DNA of 5,990 bases. Source: CAZYZQ01 sp964652075. Its GTDB lineage: Bacteria > Bacillota > Clostridia > Oscillospirales > Oscillospiraceae. The notes beneath the pieces are model-generated. The model was not told where the DNA came from and did no database searches. It saw only the letters and a program-made list of their open reading frames with translations. Positions within the stretch are counted from its first letter, which is position 1, and each line of letters starts with the position of its first letter. Positions 1 through 5,021 of the stretch are shown here, one piece after another. The position numbers and the translations under genes were made by a program. Location: NCBI GenBank assembly GCA_964652075.1, contig CAZYZQ010000115.1:1-5990 (forward strand), read 5' to 3'.

Positions 1-452
1 TGTTCGATCTTCAGCACAACCCGGCCAGCCGCCGCATTCTGACGAATCTGTATAACTTTCAGGATCTGCACGAGATGGCGCTCTATCCGTGCGCATACTC
101 CATGACCTTCAACGTCTCCGGGCATACGCTGAACGCCGTTCTCAACCAGCGCAGTCAGGACATGCTGGCCGCGAACAACTGGAACGTCACGCAGTATTCG
201 ATCCTTTTGATGATGTTCGCGCAGGTGTCCGGGCTGGAGGCGGGCGAGCTGGTACATGTCATTGCGGACGCGCACATCTATGACCGGCACGTGCCGATCA
301 TTGAGCAGATGCTGCAACAGACGCCGCGCCCCGCGCCGCGCGTCACGCTCGACCCGTCTGTGACGGACTTTTATCAGTTCTCGACCAAGAGCGTGCAGAT
401 TGAAAACTACGACTATGCGCCCTTCGAGGCGACCATCCCGGTGGCGATATGA
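1..452 (+). CDS. thyA: Thymidylate synthase ThyA, C-terminal part (5' end outside window)
   Basis: ThyA methylates dUMP to dTMP in the cytosol, using 5,10-methylene-tetrahydrofolate and releasing dihydrofolate. The reading frame is open from base 3 and gives 149 residues before the TGA stop, a bit over half of a usual 260-280 residue ThyA. The catalytic cysteine lies in the motif LYPCAYSM (Cys codon at 90-92). The next family landmarks follow in order: NQRSQDM (the arginine-serine phosphate-binding block), the NNWNVTQY segment that replaces the common PFNIASY, and ADAHIYDRH, matching the nucleotide-binding D-x-H-x-Y motif. The N-terminal part and the promoter are not visible. The stop overlaps the folA start by 4 bp (ATGA), so the two are very likely one operon and translationally coupled. 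The assignment is firm. The NNWN variant is, from memory, a common clostridial form and not a defect. Confidence 0.95.
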   Translation, partial: FDLQHNPASRRILTNLYNFQDLHEMALYPCAYSMTFNVSGHTLNAVLNQRSQDMLAANNWNVTQYSILLMMFAQVSGLEAGELVHVIADAHIYDRHVPIIEQMLQQTPRPAPRVTLDPSVTDFYQFSTKSVQIENYDYAPFEATIPVAI

Positions 453-952
453 ACTGTATTGTCAATGTGGCCCCCAACTGGGGCATCGGCGTGCAGGACC
501 GGCTTCTGGTATCGATCCCGGCGGATCTCAAGCGGTTTCGCAGCCTGACAACCGGGAAAACCGTCATTCTGGGGCGAAAAACGCTTGCAACGTTTCCCGG
601 CGGACGGCCGCTCAAAAACCGCCGGAACCTTGTGCTCTCGCACGATCCGACGTTGGAGATCGATGGTGCGGAAGTACTGCACAGTCTGGACGAGCTGCTC
701 TCCCGCTGCCGGGAAATTCCGCGCAACGAGCTGTGCGTCATCGGCGGCGAACAGATCTACCGTCTGCTTCTGCCCTACTGCGACACAGCGGAGGTCACGC
801 GCAGCGAGATCTCCGCGACAGCGAACCGCTTCTTCCCCAACCTCGACGAGACGCCCGGCTGGCATCTGACAGCGGAAAGCGAAGCGATGGAAGAAAACGG
901 GATCGTATTCCGGTATCTGACGTACCAGAACAGCACTCCCCTGCAATTTTGA
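449..952 (+). CDS. folA: Dihydrofolate reductase (DHFR)
   Basis: DHFR reduces dihydrofolate to tetrahydrofolate with NADPH, recycling the dihydrofolate made by ThyA just upstream. The 167 residues match the usual 155-170 length. Visible landmarks are the NWGIG loop (residues 10-14), IPADLKRFR with the acidic substrate-binding Asp26, the NADPH-binding GRKTLATFPGGRPLKNRRN block (about 43-61), and VIGGEQIYRLLLP (about 100-112). The ATG lies inside the last codons of thyA and has only a weak GGTGG-like sequence upstream, which fits translational coupling to thyA. The Pro-Trp pair found before the active-site loop in E. coli DHFR (Pro21-Trp22) is Leu20-Val21 here. From memory this LLxxI/L-PADL form recurs in other Firmicutes DHFRs. 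The gene ends directly at a hairpin terminator. The identification is secure; trimethoprim response cannot be read from sequence alone. Confidence 0.95.
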   Translation: MNCIVNVAPNWGIGVQDRLLVSIPADLKRFRSLTTGKTVILGRKTLATFPGGRPLKNRRNLVLSHDPTLEIDGAEVLHSLDELLSRCREIPRNELCVIGGEQIYRLLLPYCDTAEVTRSEISATANRFFPNLDETPGWHLTAESEAMEENGIVFRYLTYQNSTPLQF

Positions 953-955
953 CAG

Positions 956-991
956 AAACCCGGCGTGAACCTTCCGTTCACGCCGGGTTTT
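956..991 (+). terminator. Hairpin terminator between convergent folA and yhaM
   Basis: The arms AAACCCGGCGTGAAC (956-970) and GTTCACGCCGGGTTT (976-990) pair perfectly over 15 bp around a 5-base loop, CTTCC. On the + strand the stem ends in TTTT, a short U tract suitable for ending thyA-folA transcription. It starts 4 bases after the folA stop. yhaM on the other strand ends at 1002, so the same hairpin may also stop yhaM transcripts. Its tail on that strand (TTT then CTGTC) is poorer, so termination is probably stronger in the folA direction. Confidence 0.85.
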
Positions 992-1001
992 CGTAATCAA
1001 A

Positions 1002-1949
1002 TCACGGATGCCGGTATACGCGTTTGTCAAGTGCAAAAATGCGGTTGGAGAACTGGCCGGGCGCGGTGTCCTGCAGCGCTTCGCGGTAGATCTCCATCCG
1101 GCTGTCGATCAGATCGATCAGCGACAGCAGCTCCGCCTCCGCGCACATCGGGCGCACCGCCGCGCCAAATTCCGGCTCGCCGTGGTGCGAGAGCAGCAGG
1201 TGTTGCAGCAGCACCGACTTCTCCTCCGGTGTGCCGAGCGCTTTCGCGACCTCCGCGACCTCCTGCGCGCCCATGGTCAGGTGCCCCAGCAGCTGCCCCG
1301 GGACGGTGTAGGCCGTCACGAGGCCGAGGCCGGAGAACGCGAACTCGCGCGCCTTCGCAAAGTCGTGCAGCAGCGTGCCCGCCAGCAGCAGGTCGCGGCT
1401 TATGCTGTCGGCGTACTGCGCCGCGAGGAAGTCCGCGAGACGCAGCATATTGACCGTATGCATCAAAAGCCCGCCGTGGAAGCCGTGGTGGACGCTCTTG
1501 GCGGCGGGGATCGTTTTGAATTCTTTCCCGTGGCAGCGCAGCATCTCCTGACAGATCGCGGCGTAGTCCGCGTCCTGCATCGACGCAACCAGCTGTTCGA
1601 TCTGTGCGTAGGCCGCGGTCAGATCGATCGGCGCCGTCGGGACAAGCGCCGAGACGTCATACTGGTCGTGATCCGTCGCGAGACGCAGCCGCTCTGCAAC
1701 GAACTGCAACGCACCGCGATACTCCGAGACCGAGCCGCGGACTTTCACGACCTTTCCCTCGTCCTGCGCACTCAAGGGGCCGGCGTAGTCCCACATTTTC
1801 ATGTCGATATGCCCGGACTGGTCGGCAATCTGCGCAACGAGGAAGGGGCTGCCCTTCGCCGTTGTCTTCACATTGGCGCTCTGCAGGACATAGAAGCCCT
1901 CCACTGCGTCTCCCGCCGCCATCTGCCCGATTTTTTTGTTATATTCCAT
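1002..1949 (-). CDS. yhaM: 3'-5' exoribonuclease YhaM family (OB fold plus HD domain)
   Basis: YhaM enzymes are cytosolic metal-dependent 3'-5' exoribonucleases of Firmicutes that trim RNA ends. The 315 residues match B. subtilis YhaM (about 314). An N-terminal OB-fold (tRNA-anticodon type) nucleic-acid-binding domain spans about residues 15-92, with TAKGSPFLVAQIADQSG and the KMWDYAG strand. A metal-binding HD domain spans about 145-300: AAKSVHHGFHGGLLMHTVNM carries the first His (164), LLHDFAK the His195-Asp196 pair, GHLTMG His223, LSHHGEPEFG His255-256, and LIDLIDS Asp279. The start chosen is the ATG at 1949-1947, preceded by GGAGG at 9 nt. An in-frame ATG 18 bases upstream (1967) would place that GGAGG inside the gene and has no comparable site of its own. 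A sigma-A-like promoter lies upstream. spoIIID diverges and folA converges, so the gene appears to be a single unit. Function in this organism is inferred from the family. Confidence 0.92.
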   Translation of the reverse strand: MEYNKKIGQMAAGDAVEGFYVLQSANVKTTAKGSPFLVAQIADQSGHIDMKMWDYAGPLSAQDEGKVVKVRGSVSEYRGALQFVAERLRLATDHDQYDVSALVPTAPIDLTAAYAQIEQLVASMQDADYAAICQEMLRCHGKEFKTIPAAKSVHHGFHGGLLMHTVNMLRLADFLAAQYADSISRDLLLAGTLLHDFAKAREFAFSGLGLVTAYTVPGQLLGHLTMGAQEVAEVAKALGTPEEKSVLLQHLLLSHHGEPEFGAAVRPMCAEAELLSLIDLIDSRMEIYREALQDTAPGQFSNRIFALDKRVYRHP

Positions 1950-1958
1950 GTTGGGTTT

Positions 1959-1963
1959 CCTCC
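1959..1963 (-). promoter_or_regulatory. Ribosome binding site deciding the yhaM start
   Basis: On the - strand GGAGG sits 9 nt before the ATG at 1949. The alternative in-frame ATG at 1967 overlaps this region and has no comparable Shine-Dalgarno sequence. This supports the shorter protein. Confidence 0.75.
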
Positions 1964-1982
1964 GCATATGGTTTCTTGTAGA

Positions 1983-2011
1983 AGTATAACACAGATTTCG
2001 CCGGCAGGCAA
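1983..2011 (-). promoter_or_regulatory. Sigma-A type promoter for yhaM
   Basis: Read on the - strand, TTGCCT (2011-2006) is the -35 and TATACT (1988-1983) the -10, separated by exactly 17 bp. They match the consensus at 4 and 5 of 6 positions. Transcription would begin near 1976, giving a leader of about 27 bases that contains the GGAGG site. No experimental start is known here. Confidence 0.7.
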
Positions 2012-2013
2012 TG

Positions 2014-2043
2014 GACTATTTCCCGCCGCACGGCGCATAGGAT
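2014..2043 (+). promoter_or_regulatory. Candidate sigma-E (mother-cell sporulation) promoter of spoIIID
   Basis: GACTATT (2014-2020) resembles the sigma-E -35 pattern KMATATT at 6 of 7 positions. CATAGGAT (2036-2043) resembles the -10 pattern CATACAAT at 6 of 8, with the CATA and final AT kept. The spacer is 15 bp, within the range described for this sigma factor. Transcription would start near 2050, leaving a short leader with GGGAG before the TTG start. In B. subtilis spoIIID is a sigma-E gene, which raises the prior, but the match is by eye and short motifs occur by chance. Confidence 0.5.
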
Positions 2044-2057
2044 GAAGCAGCCTATGC
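2035..2057. repeat. 7 bp inverted repeat upstream of spoIIID
   Basis: GCATAGG (2035-2041) is mirrored by CCTATGC (2051-2057) around 9 bases. The left arm overlaps the candidate -10 of spoIIID and the right arm lies just after the predicted start of transcription. It could be an operator, or a small hairpin ending 1 base before the GGGAG ribosome binding site. No known binding protein is recognised. Confidence 0.5.
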
Positions 2058-2058
2058 A

Positions 2059-2063
2059 GGGAG
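2059..2063 (+). promoter_or_regulatory. Ribosome binding site supporting a TTG start for spoIIID
   Basis: GGGAG sits 9 nt before the TTG at 2073. The first in-frame ATG (codon 16) would remove the conserved N-terminal helix, so TTG is the only start that gives a family-length protein. Confidence 0.65.
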
Positions 2064-2072
2064 TGTTGCTTC

Positions 2073-2333
2073 TTGAACGAAACCATCGAGGAGCGAGCCA
2101 TCGTGCTTGCCAAATTCATGCTGGAGAGAAATACCACCGTGCGCGGTGTGGCGAAGCACTTCGGAATCAGCAAATCGACGGTACACAAGGATCTGTCAGA
2201 ACGTCTGCCGCATCTGGACCCGGGGCTGTATGGGCGCGTCCGGCGCCTTCTGGAGCAGAACAAGGCCGAGCGCCACATTCGGGGCGGGCTTGCGACGCGC
2301 CGAAAATACGAGATCAAACGGCAAACTTCGTGA
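2073..2333 (+). CDS. spoIIID: Stage III sporulation transcriptional regulator SpoIIID
   Basis: SpoIIID is a small DNA-binding protein that activates and represses many mother-cell genes after sigma-E becomes active during endospore formation. The 86-residue product follows the B. subtilis protein closely: an N-terminal helix (NETIEERAIVLAKFML), the helix-turn-helix TVRGVAKHFGISKSTVHKDL (about 22-41) with the hallmark FGISKSTVHKDLSERLP run, then a basic C-terminal helix (AERHIRGGLATRRKYEIKR) that in the known protein adds DNA contacts. The C-terminal tail is somewhat shorter than in B. subtilis (about 93 residues), and the acidic end seen there is missing. Translation starts at TTG, judged from the GGGAG site and the family N terminus. 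A sigma-E-like promoter precedes it. No clear terminator follows, so some transcription may continue into serC. The call implies an organism able to form endospores, or one recently descended from such a lineage. Confidence 0.93.
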   Translation: MNETIEERAIVLAKFMLERNTTVRGVAKHFGISKSTVHKDLSERLPHLDPGLYGRVRRLLEQNKAERHIRGGLATRRKYEIKRQTS

Positions 2334-2404
2334 AATTTATGCAATGTTCCAATTTTATTCTTTACTGTGAGAAAGAATTCGTCGGATTTGAGCCTTATTT
2401 TCAG

Positions 2405-2433
2405 TTGCTTTCCTCGGGAGAAATCGATATAAT
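2405..2433 (+). promoter_or_regulatory. Sigma-A promoter for serC
   Basis: TTGCTT (2405-2410) and a consensus TATAAT (2428-2433) are separated by 17 bp. Transcription would start near 2440, giving a leader of about 36 bases, too short for a typical riboswitch or T-box. The rest of 2334-2475 is AT-rich, and I see no gene or convincing terminator for spoIIID in it. Confidence 0.8.
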
Positions 2434-2475
2434 AAGAAGGAAAATATCCCGGCGTAATCGCAAGGAGGAACCAAT

Positions 2476-3561
2476 ATGTACGACCGTATCTACAACTTTG
2501 CAGCAGGCCCGTCCATGCTGCCGCTCCCCGTGCTCGAAAGCGCGAAGGAGAATCTTCTGAACTTTGAAGGCTCCGGCATGTCTGTCATGGAGATGAGCCA
2601 TCGCTCCAAGGTCTATGACAACATCATCAAGCAGGCTGAAGCGCTCATGCGCGAGGTCATGAGGATCCCGGACAATTATAAGGTGCTGTTTCTGCAGGGC
2701 GGCGCGTCTTTGCAGTTTGCAAGCGTGCCGATGAACCTGATGAAGACCGGCAAGGCCGACTATATCATCACCGGCAACTTCTCCAACAAGGCCTATCAGG
2801 AGGCACAGAAGTACGGCACGCCGCGCATCGCCGCGTCGACCAAGGCCGAGGGCTTCACCCGCATCCCGAAGCAGGAGGAGTTGGATCTCGACCCGACCGC
2901 CGACTACGTGCACATCTGCATGAACAACACGATCTACGGCACCAAATGGCCGTATATCCCGGACACCGGCAATGTGCCGCTGGTCGCAGACATGAGCTCC
3001 TGCATCCTGTCCGAGCCGTTCGACGTGTCGAAGTTCGGCCTGATCTACGCGGGCGCGCAGAAGAACGTCGCACCGGCCGGCCTGACGATCGTCATTGTCC
3101 GTGAGGATCTGATCCGCGAGGATCTGCCCGCCACCGTCCCGACCGTCATGAACTACTCCGTCATGGCGAAGAATGACTCCATGTACAACACCCCGCCCTG
3201 CTGGCCGATCTATATCTGCAAGCTCGTGCTGGACTGGATCAAGTCCATCGGCGGCCTGACCGCGCTGCAGGAGATGAACCAGAAGAAAGCCGCGCTTCTC
3301 TACGACTGCATCGACAGCTGCAAGCTCTTCAAAAATCCGAACGAGAAAGAGAGCCGCAGCCTGATGAACGTCACCTTCCGCGCGGAGGACGACGAGATCA
3401 ACGCGAAGTTTGTCAAGGAGTCCATCGCGGCGGGCATGTCCAACCTCAAGGGCCACCGCTCCGTCGGCGGTATGCGCGCGTCCATCTACAACGCCATGCC
3501 GTATGAGGGCGTCGCGTATCTGGTGGAATTCATCAAGAAATTCGAAGCTGAAAATGCATAA
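2476..3561 (+). CDS. serC: Phosphoserine aminotransferase SerC
   Basis: SerC is a cytosolic PLP enzyme that transfers the amino group of glutamate to 3-phosphohydroxypyruvate, giving 3-phosphoserine in serine synthesis; in some bacteria it also serves vitamin B6 synthesis. The 361 residues are the standard length. Landmarks are YNFAAGPSMLP at the N terminus, MEMSHRSK with the His42-Arg43 phosphate-side residues, the PLP-phosphate loop GGASLQF (75-81), DMSSCILS (172-179) with the PLP-nitrogen Asp, the PLP Schiff-base lysine Lys196 in YAGAQKNVAPAG, and GHRSVGGMRASIYNA near the C terminus. The ATG at 2476 follows a full AAGGAGG at 7 nt. A consensus promoter and a strong terminator make this a single-gene unit. 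The frequent partner serA is not adjacent. Residue 102, often Trp in the motif that stacks on PLP, is Phe here (TGNFSNKA). Confidence 0.96.
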   Translation: MYDRIYNFAAGPSMLPLPVLESAKENLLNFEGSGMSVMEMSHRSKVYDNIIKQAEALMREVMRIPDNYKVLFLQGGASLQFASVPMNLMKTGKADYIITGNFSNKAYQEAQKYGTPRIAASTKAEGFTRIPKQEELDLDPTADYVHICMNNTIYGTKWPYIPDTGNVPLVADMSSCILSEPFDVSKFGLIYAGAQKNVAPAGLTIVIVREDLIREDLPATVPTVMNYSVMAKNDSMYNTPPCWPIYICKLVLDWIKSIGGLTALQEMNQKKAALLYDCIDSCKLFKNPNEKESRSLMNVTFRAEDDEINAKFVKESIAAGMSNLKGHRSVGGMRASIYNAMPYEGVAYLVEFIKKFEAENA

Positions 3562-3575
3562 ATTCACGCAAAACA

Positions 3576-3611
3576 GCAGCCGTTCCATTTTGGGAGTGGC
3601 TGCCTTTTTTT
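3576..3611 (+). terminator. Rho-independent terminator of serC
   Basis: GCAGCCGTTCC (3576-3586) pairs with GGGAGTGGCTGC (through 3593-3603) as an 11 bp stem with two G-U pairs and a 6-base loop, followed directly by seven T (3605-3611 after one C). It begins 14 bases after the serC stop. The XRE gene on the other strand ends at 3647. This hairpin lies beyond that end but has no good U tract in that direction. Confidence 0.88.
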
Positions 3612-3646
3612 GCCCATTTGAAGCTGCATAGTCAAGCGGTCGTGCT

Positions 3647-3961
3647 CTATCCCTGCTCCGCCAGCCTGTCCAGCAGCGCCAGGGCAAGCTGCAGATCCTG
3701 CGGGCGCAGCTTTTTCAGCGTCTCCAGTCCACGCTGGATCTGCTCGGGGTTCTGCGCGGACTCGTCGAAAAACTGGCAGGGCGTAATTTCAAAATAGTCG
3801 CAGATCGCGAAAAACTCCTTCAGCGGCGGCAGCGCCTTGCCGGAGGAGATATTGTAGACATAGCCGCGGCTGTGGCCGAGATCGTAGCTCATCTGATATT
3901 CCGACACACCCTTTTGCAGCCGCAGCTGCGTGATCCGCTCGCGCACGTAGTTCTCATCCAT
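3647..3961 (-). CDS. XRE-family helix-turn-helix transcriptional regulator
   Basis: This is a small Cro/CI-type (XRE) DNA-binding protein of 104 residues. The helix-turn-helix domain covers about residues 6-60: YVRERITQLRLQKGVSEYQM, then SYDLGHSRGYVYNISSGKALP holding the recognition helix, then LKEFFAICDYFEITPCQFFD, a typical XRE ending. The C-terminal 40 residues (EQIQRGLETLKKLRPQDLQLALALLDRL) look helical and may mediate dimerisation. The chosen start is the ATG at 3961, preceded by GAGAGGGTGAT on the - strand. An in-frame ATG 20 codons upstream (4021) has no visible site and would add an untypical extension. The start codon lies inside a perfect palindrome, ATTGGCCAAT, suggesting autoregulation. 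The gene diverges from the VanY-type gene, so that gene is a candidate target, though this is inference. Its ligand and regulon cannot be told. No convincing promoter of its own was found: TTGACG and TATGAT are present but 20 bp apart. Confidence 0.85.
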   Translation of the reverse strand: MDENYVRERITQLRLQKGVSEYQMSYDLGHSRGYVYNISSGKALPPLKEFFAICDYFEITPCQFFDESAQNPEQIQRGLETLKKLRPQDLQLALALLDRLAEQG

Positions 3962-3969
3962 TGGCCAAT
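3960..3969. repeat. 10 bp perfect palindrome over the XRE gene start
   Basis: ATTGGCCAAT is self-complementary and covers the first two bases of the XRE start codon and the leader before it. A related half, GCCAAT, recurs at 3996-4001, 32 bp away on the same strand, about three helical turns. This arrangement suits autoregulation by a dimeric repressor, but the motif is short. Confidence 0.45.
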
Positions 3970-3978
3970 CACCCTCTC
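3969..3978 (-). promoter_or_regulatory. Ribosome binding site deciding the XRE gene start
   Basis: On the - strand GAGAGGGTGA lies before the ATG at 3961. Its GGTGA part is 7 nt from the start and complements the 16S rRNA end. This favours the 104-residue protein over a 124-residue one. Confidence 0.6.
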
Positions 3979-4040
3979 TTTCCGCTACTATCATAGCCAA
4001 TGTTTCCGCCTGTAACGTCAAATATTTTTTGTCGTCTTAC

Positions 4041-4069
4041 TTGATAAGTCTAAAAATATATGTTATTAT
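4041..4069 (+). promoter_or_regulatory. Extended -10 promoter for the VanY-type gene
   Basis: TTGATA (4041-4046) and TATTAT (4064-4069) each match the consensus at 5 of 6 positions with a 17 bp spacer. A TG at 4061-4062 makes an extended -10. Transcription would start near 4076, and the leader of about 55 bases ends in AAAGGAG before the ATG at 4131. Confidence 0.75.
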
Positions 4070-4099
4070 GTAGAAAATCGTGAGAAAATATTTGATAAG
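4041..4099. repeat. Direct repeat of TTGATAAG flanking the promoter core
   Basis: TTGATAAG occurs at 4041-4048, covering the -35, and again at 4092-4099 in the leader, 51 bp apart in the same orientation. It may be a pair of operator half-sites for the divergent XRE protein. The region is AT-rich, so chance is possible. Confidence 0.35.
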
Positions 4100-4118
4100 C
4101 CCGTTTTCAATCTACCGC

Positions 4119-4125
4119 AAAGGAG
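4119..4125 (+). promoter_or_regulatory. Ribosome binding site deciding the VanY-type gene start
   Basis: AAAGGAG lies 5 nt before the ATG at 4131. A longer open frame from a GTG at 4080 has no such site and begins only a few bases after the predicted transcription start. Confidence 0.7.
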
Positions 4126-4130
4126 TTTCC

Positions 4131-4856
4131 ATGCCATCACACTCTGTCAAGCCCGCGCGCCGTCGCTATCTGCCCATCTGTCTTCTGTCTGCCGTGCTCG
4201 CAGCCTGCTGGCTGTATCTGCTGCTTCCAAGCCGCCTGCATCCCGTGGCGCCCGTGGCGGAGCCGGCCCCGGAACCGCCTGACGGCGCAATCGATGATGC
4301 ATGGGAGCTTCTGCTGGTCAATCCGTGGCACGCGCTGCCGGAGGACTACACCGTGACGCTGGCCGAGCTGGACTCCAACCACAGTGTCGATGCCCGCATC
4401 CTCGAACCGCTGACGCAGATGCTGGACAATATGCGCGCCGCGGGACTGTCGCCGCTGGTCTGCTCCGCCTATCGGACGCAGGCATTCCAGCAGGAGCTTT
4501 ACGATGCAAAGGTCGCCGCCTGCCTGCGCGACGGGCTGTCGCAGCCGGCGGCGGAGGCGGAGGCCGCGCAGTGGGTCGCCGTTCCGGGCACGAGCGAACA
4601 CCAGACCGGGCTTGCCGTGGATATTGTGAGCCTTGACCAACAGGTGCTCGACGAGCGGCAGGAGGACACCCCGGAGCAGCAATGGCTCATGGCGCACGCG
4701 CACGAGTATGGCTTCACCCTCCGCTACCCCACCGGTGATTCCGGAACCACCGGCTTCGCCTACGAGCCGTGGCACTACCGCTACGTCGGTGACTATGCCC
4801 CGGAGATCTACCGCTCCGGCCTGTGTCTGGAAGCGTGGCTGGCTGAGCAGGAGTGA
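4131..4856 (+). CDS. Membrane-anchored VanY-type D-alanyl-D-alanine carboxypeptidase (peptidase M15B)
   Basis: Enzymes of this zinc peptidase family cut the terminal D-Ala from peptidoglycan stem peptides outside the membrane. The 241-residue product has a basic start (KPARRRY), one hydrophobic segment (about 14-32), a Pro/Ala/Glu-rich linker (about 38-52), and a C-terminal M15B domain. The catalytic landmarks are all present: CSAYRTQAFQQELY (111-124), the SEHQTGLAVD zinc motif with His157 and Asp164, the W-x(8)-YGF helix (185-195), and EPWHYRYVG with catalytic Glu212 and zinc ligand His215. An LAAC sequence at 23-26 resembles a lipobox, but the hydrophobic run continues past it, so a plain membrane anchor is more likely. 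The ATG at 4131 is chosen from its AAAGGAG site. The gene has its own promoter and terminator. No vanR/S or vanA/H/X genes are nearby, so glycopeptide resistance is not implied; housekeeping wall trimming is the likelier role. Confidence 0.9.
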   Translation: MPSHSVKPARRRYLPICLLSAVLAACWLYLLLPSRLHPVAPVAEPAPEPPDGAIDDAWELLLVNPWHALPEDYTVTLAELDSNHSVDARILEPLTQMLDNMRAAGLSPLVCSAYRTQAFQQELYDAKVAACLRDGLSQPAAEAEAAQWVAVPGTSEHQTGLAVDIVSLDQQVLDERQEDTPEQQWLMAHAHEYGFTLRYPTGDSGTTGFAYEPWHYRYVGDYAPEIYRSGLCLEAWLAEQE

Positions 4857-4901
4857 AATACCGTCGGGAAACCGGCATAGGAATAAACAGCCAATGGAGA
4901 G

Positions 4902-4944
4902 AGCCCTCTGACGCAGAATCGCAAAACTGCGTCGGAGGGCTTTT
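4902..4944 (+). terminator. Rho-independent terminator of the VanY-type gene
   Basis: AGCCCTCTGACGCAG (4902-4916) pairs with CTGCGTCGGAGGGCT (4927-4941) over 15 bp with a single G-U pair around a 10-base loop. The stem ends in TTTT (4941-4944). It lies about 45 bases after the stop codon, and nothing else is seen in that gap. Confidence 0.85.
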
Positions 4945-4968
4945 GCTCATGATCGAATTATTTTAGCT

Positions 4969-4996
4969 TGTAGTTTTAACAAGAGTATGGTATCAT
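4969..4996 (+). promoter_or_regulatory. Probable extended -10 promoter for the zinc-ribbon gene
   Basis: TATCAT (4991-4996) is preceded by TGG (4988-4990), giving an extended -10. A weak -35, TTGTAG (4969-4974), lies 16 bp upstream. The gene begins at 5022, about 20 bases after the expected start of transcription, with GGAGGTG at 5010-5016. Confidence 0.55.
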
Positions 4997-5021
4997 AAAT
5001 TTATAGGCTGGAGGTGTCCTT

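Noticed and set aside
1008..2045. A 345-codon open frame on the + strand opposite yhaM
   Set aside because: yhaM on the other strand has full domain structure and a proper start site. The antisense product is Arg/Gln/Leu-rich and unlike any known protein.
2334..2475. A riboswitch or T-box leader before serC
   Set aside because: A consensus promoter at 2405-2433 leaves only about 36 bases of leader, too short, and no leader hairpin or terminator is seen.
2401..3687. A 428-codon open frame on the - strand opposite serC
   Set aside because: It mirrors the codon positions of serC, whose identity is certain, and its translation is low-complexity (many Arg, Val, Asp, His) with no family resemblance, starting with no ribosome binding site. 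It is a by-product of GC-rich codon use.
3990..4021. A sigma-A promoter for the XRE gene (TTGACG with TATGAT on the - strand)
   Set aside because: The two boxes are separated by 20 bp, outside the usual 16-18, so I do not call it as a feature.
4137..4775. A 212-codon open frame on the - strand opposite the VanY-type gene
   Set aside because: It shadows a gene whose catalytic motifs are all intact, and the product has no recognisable motif.
4131..4856. Part of a vancomycin resistance cluster
   Set aside because: A VanY-type domain alone is common in Firmicutes as a housekeeping enzyme. No vanA/B ligase, vanH, vanX or two-component genes are in the window.
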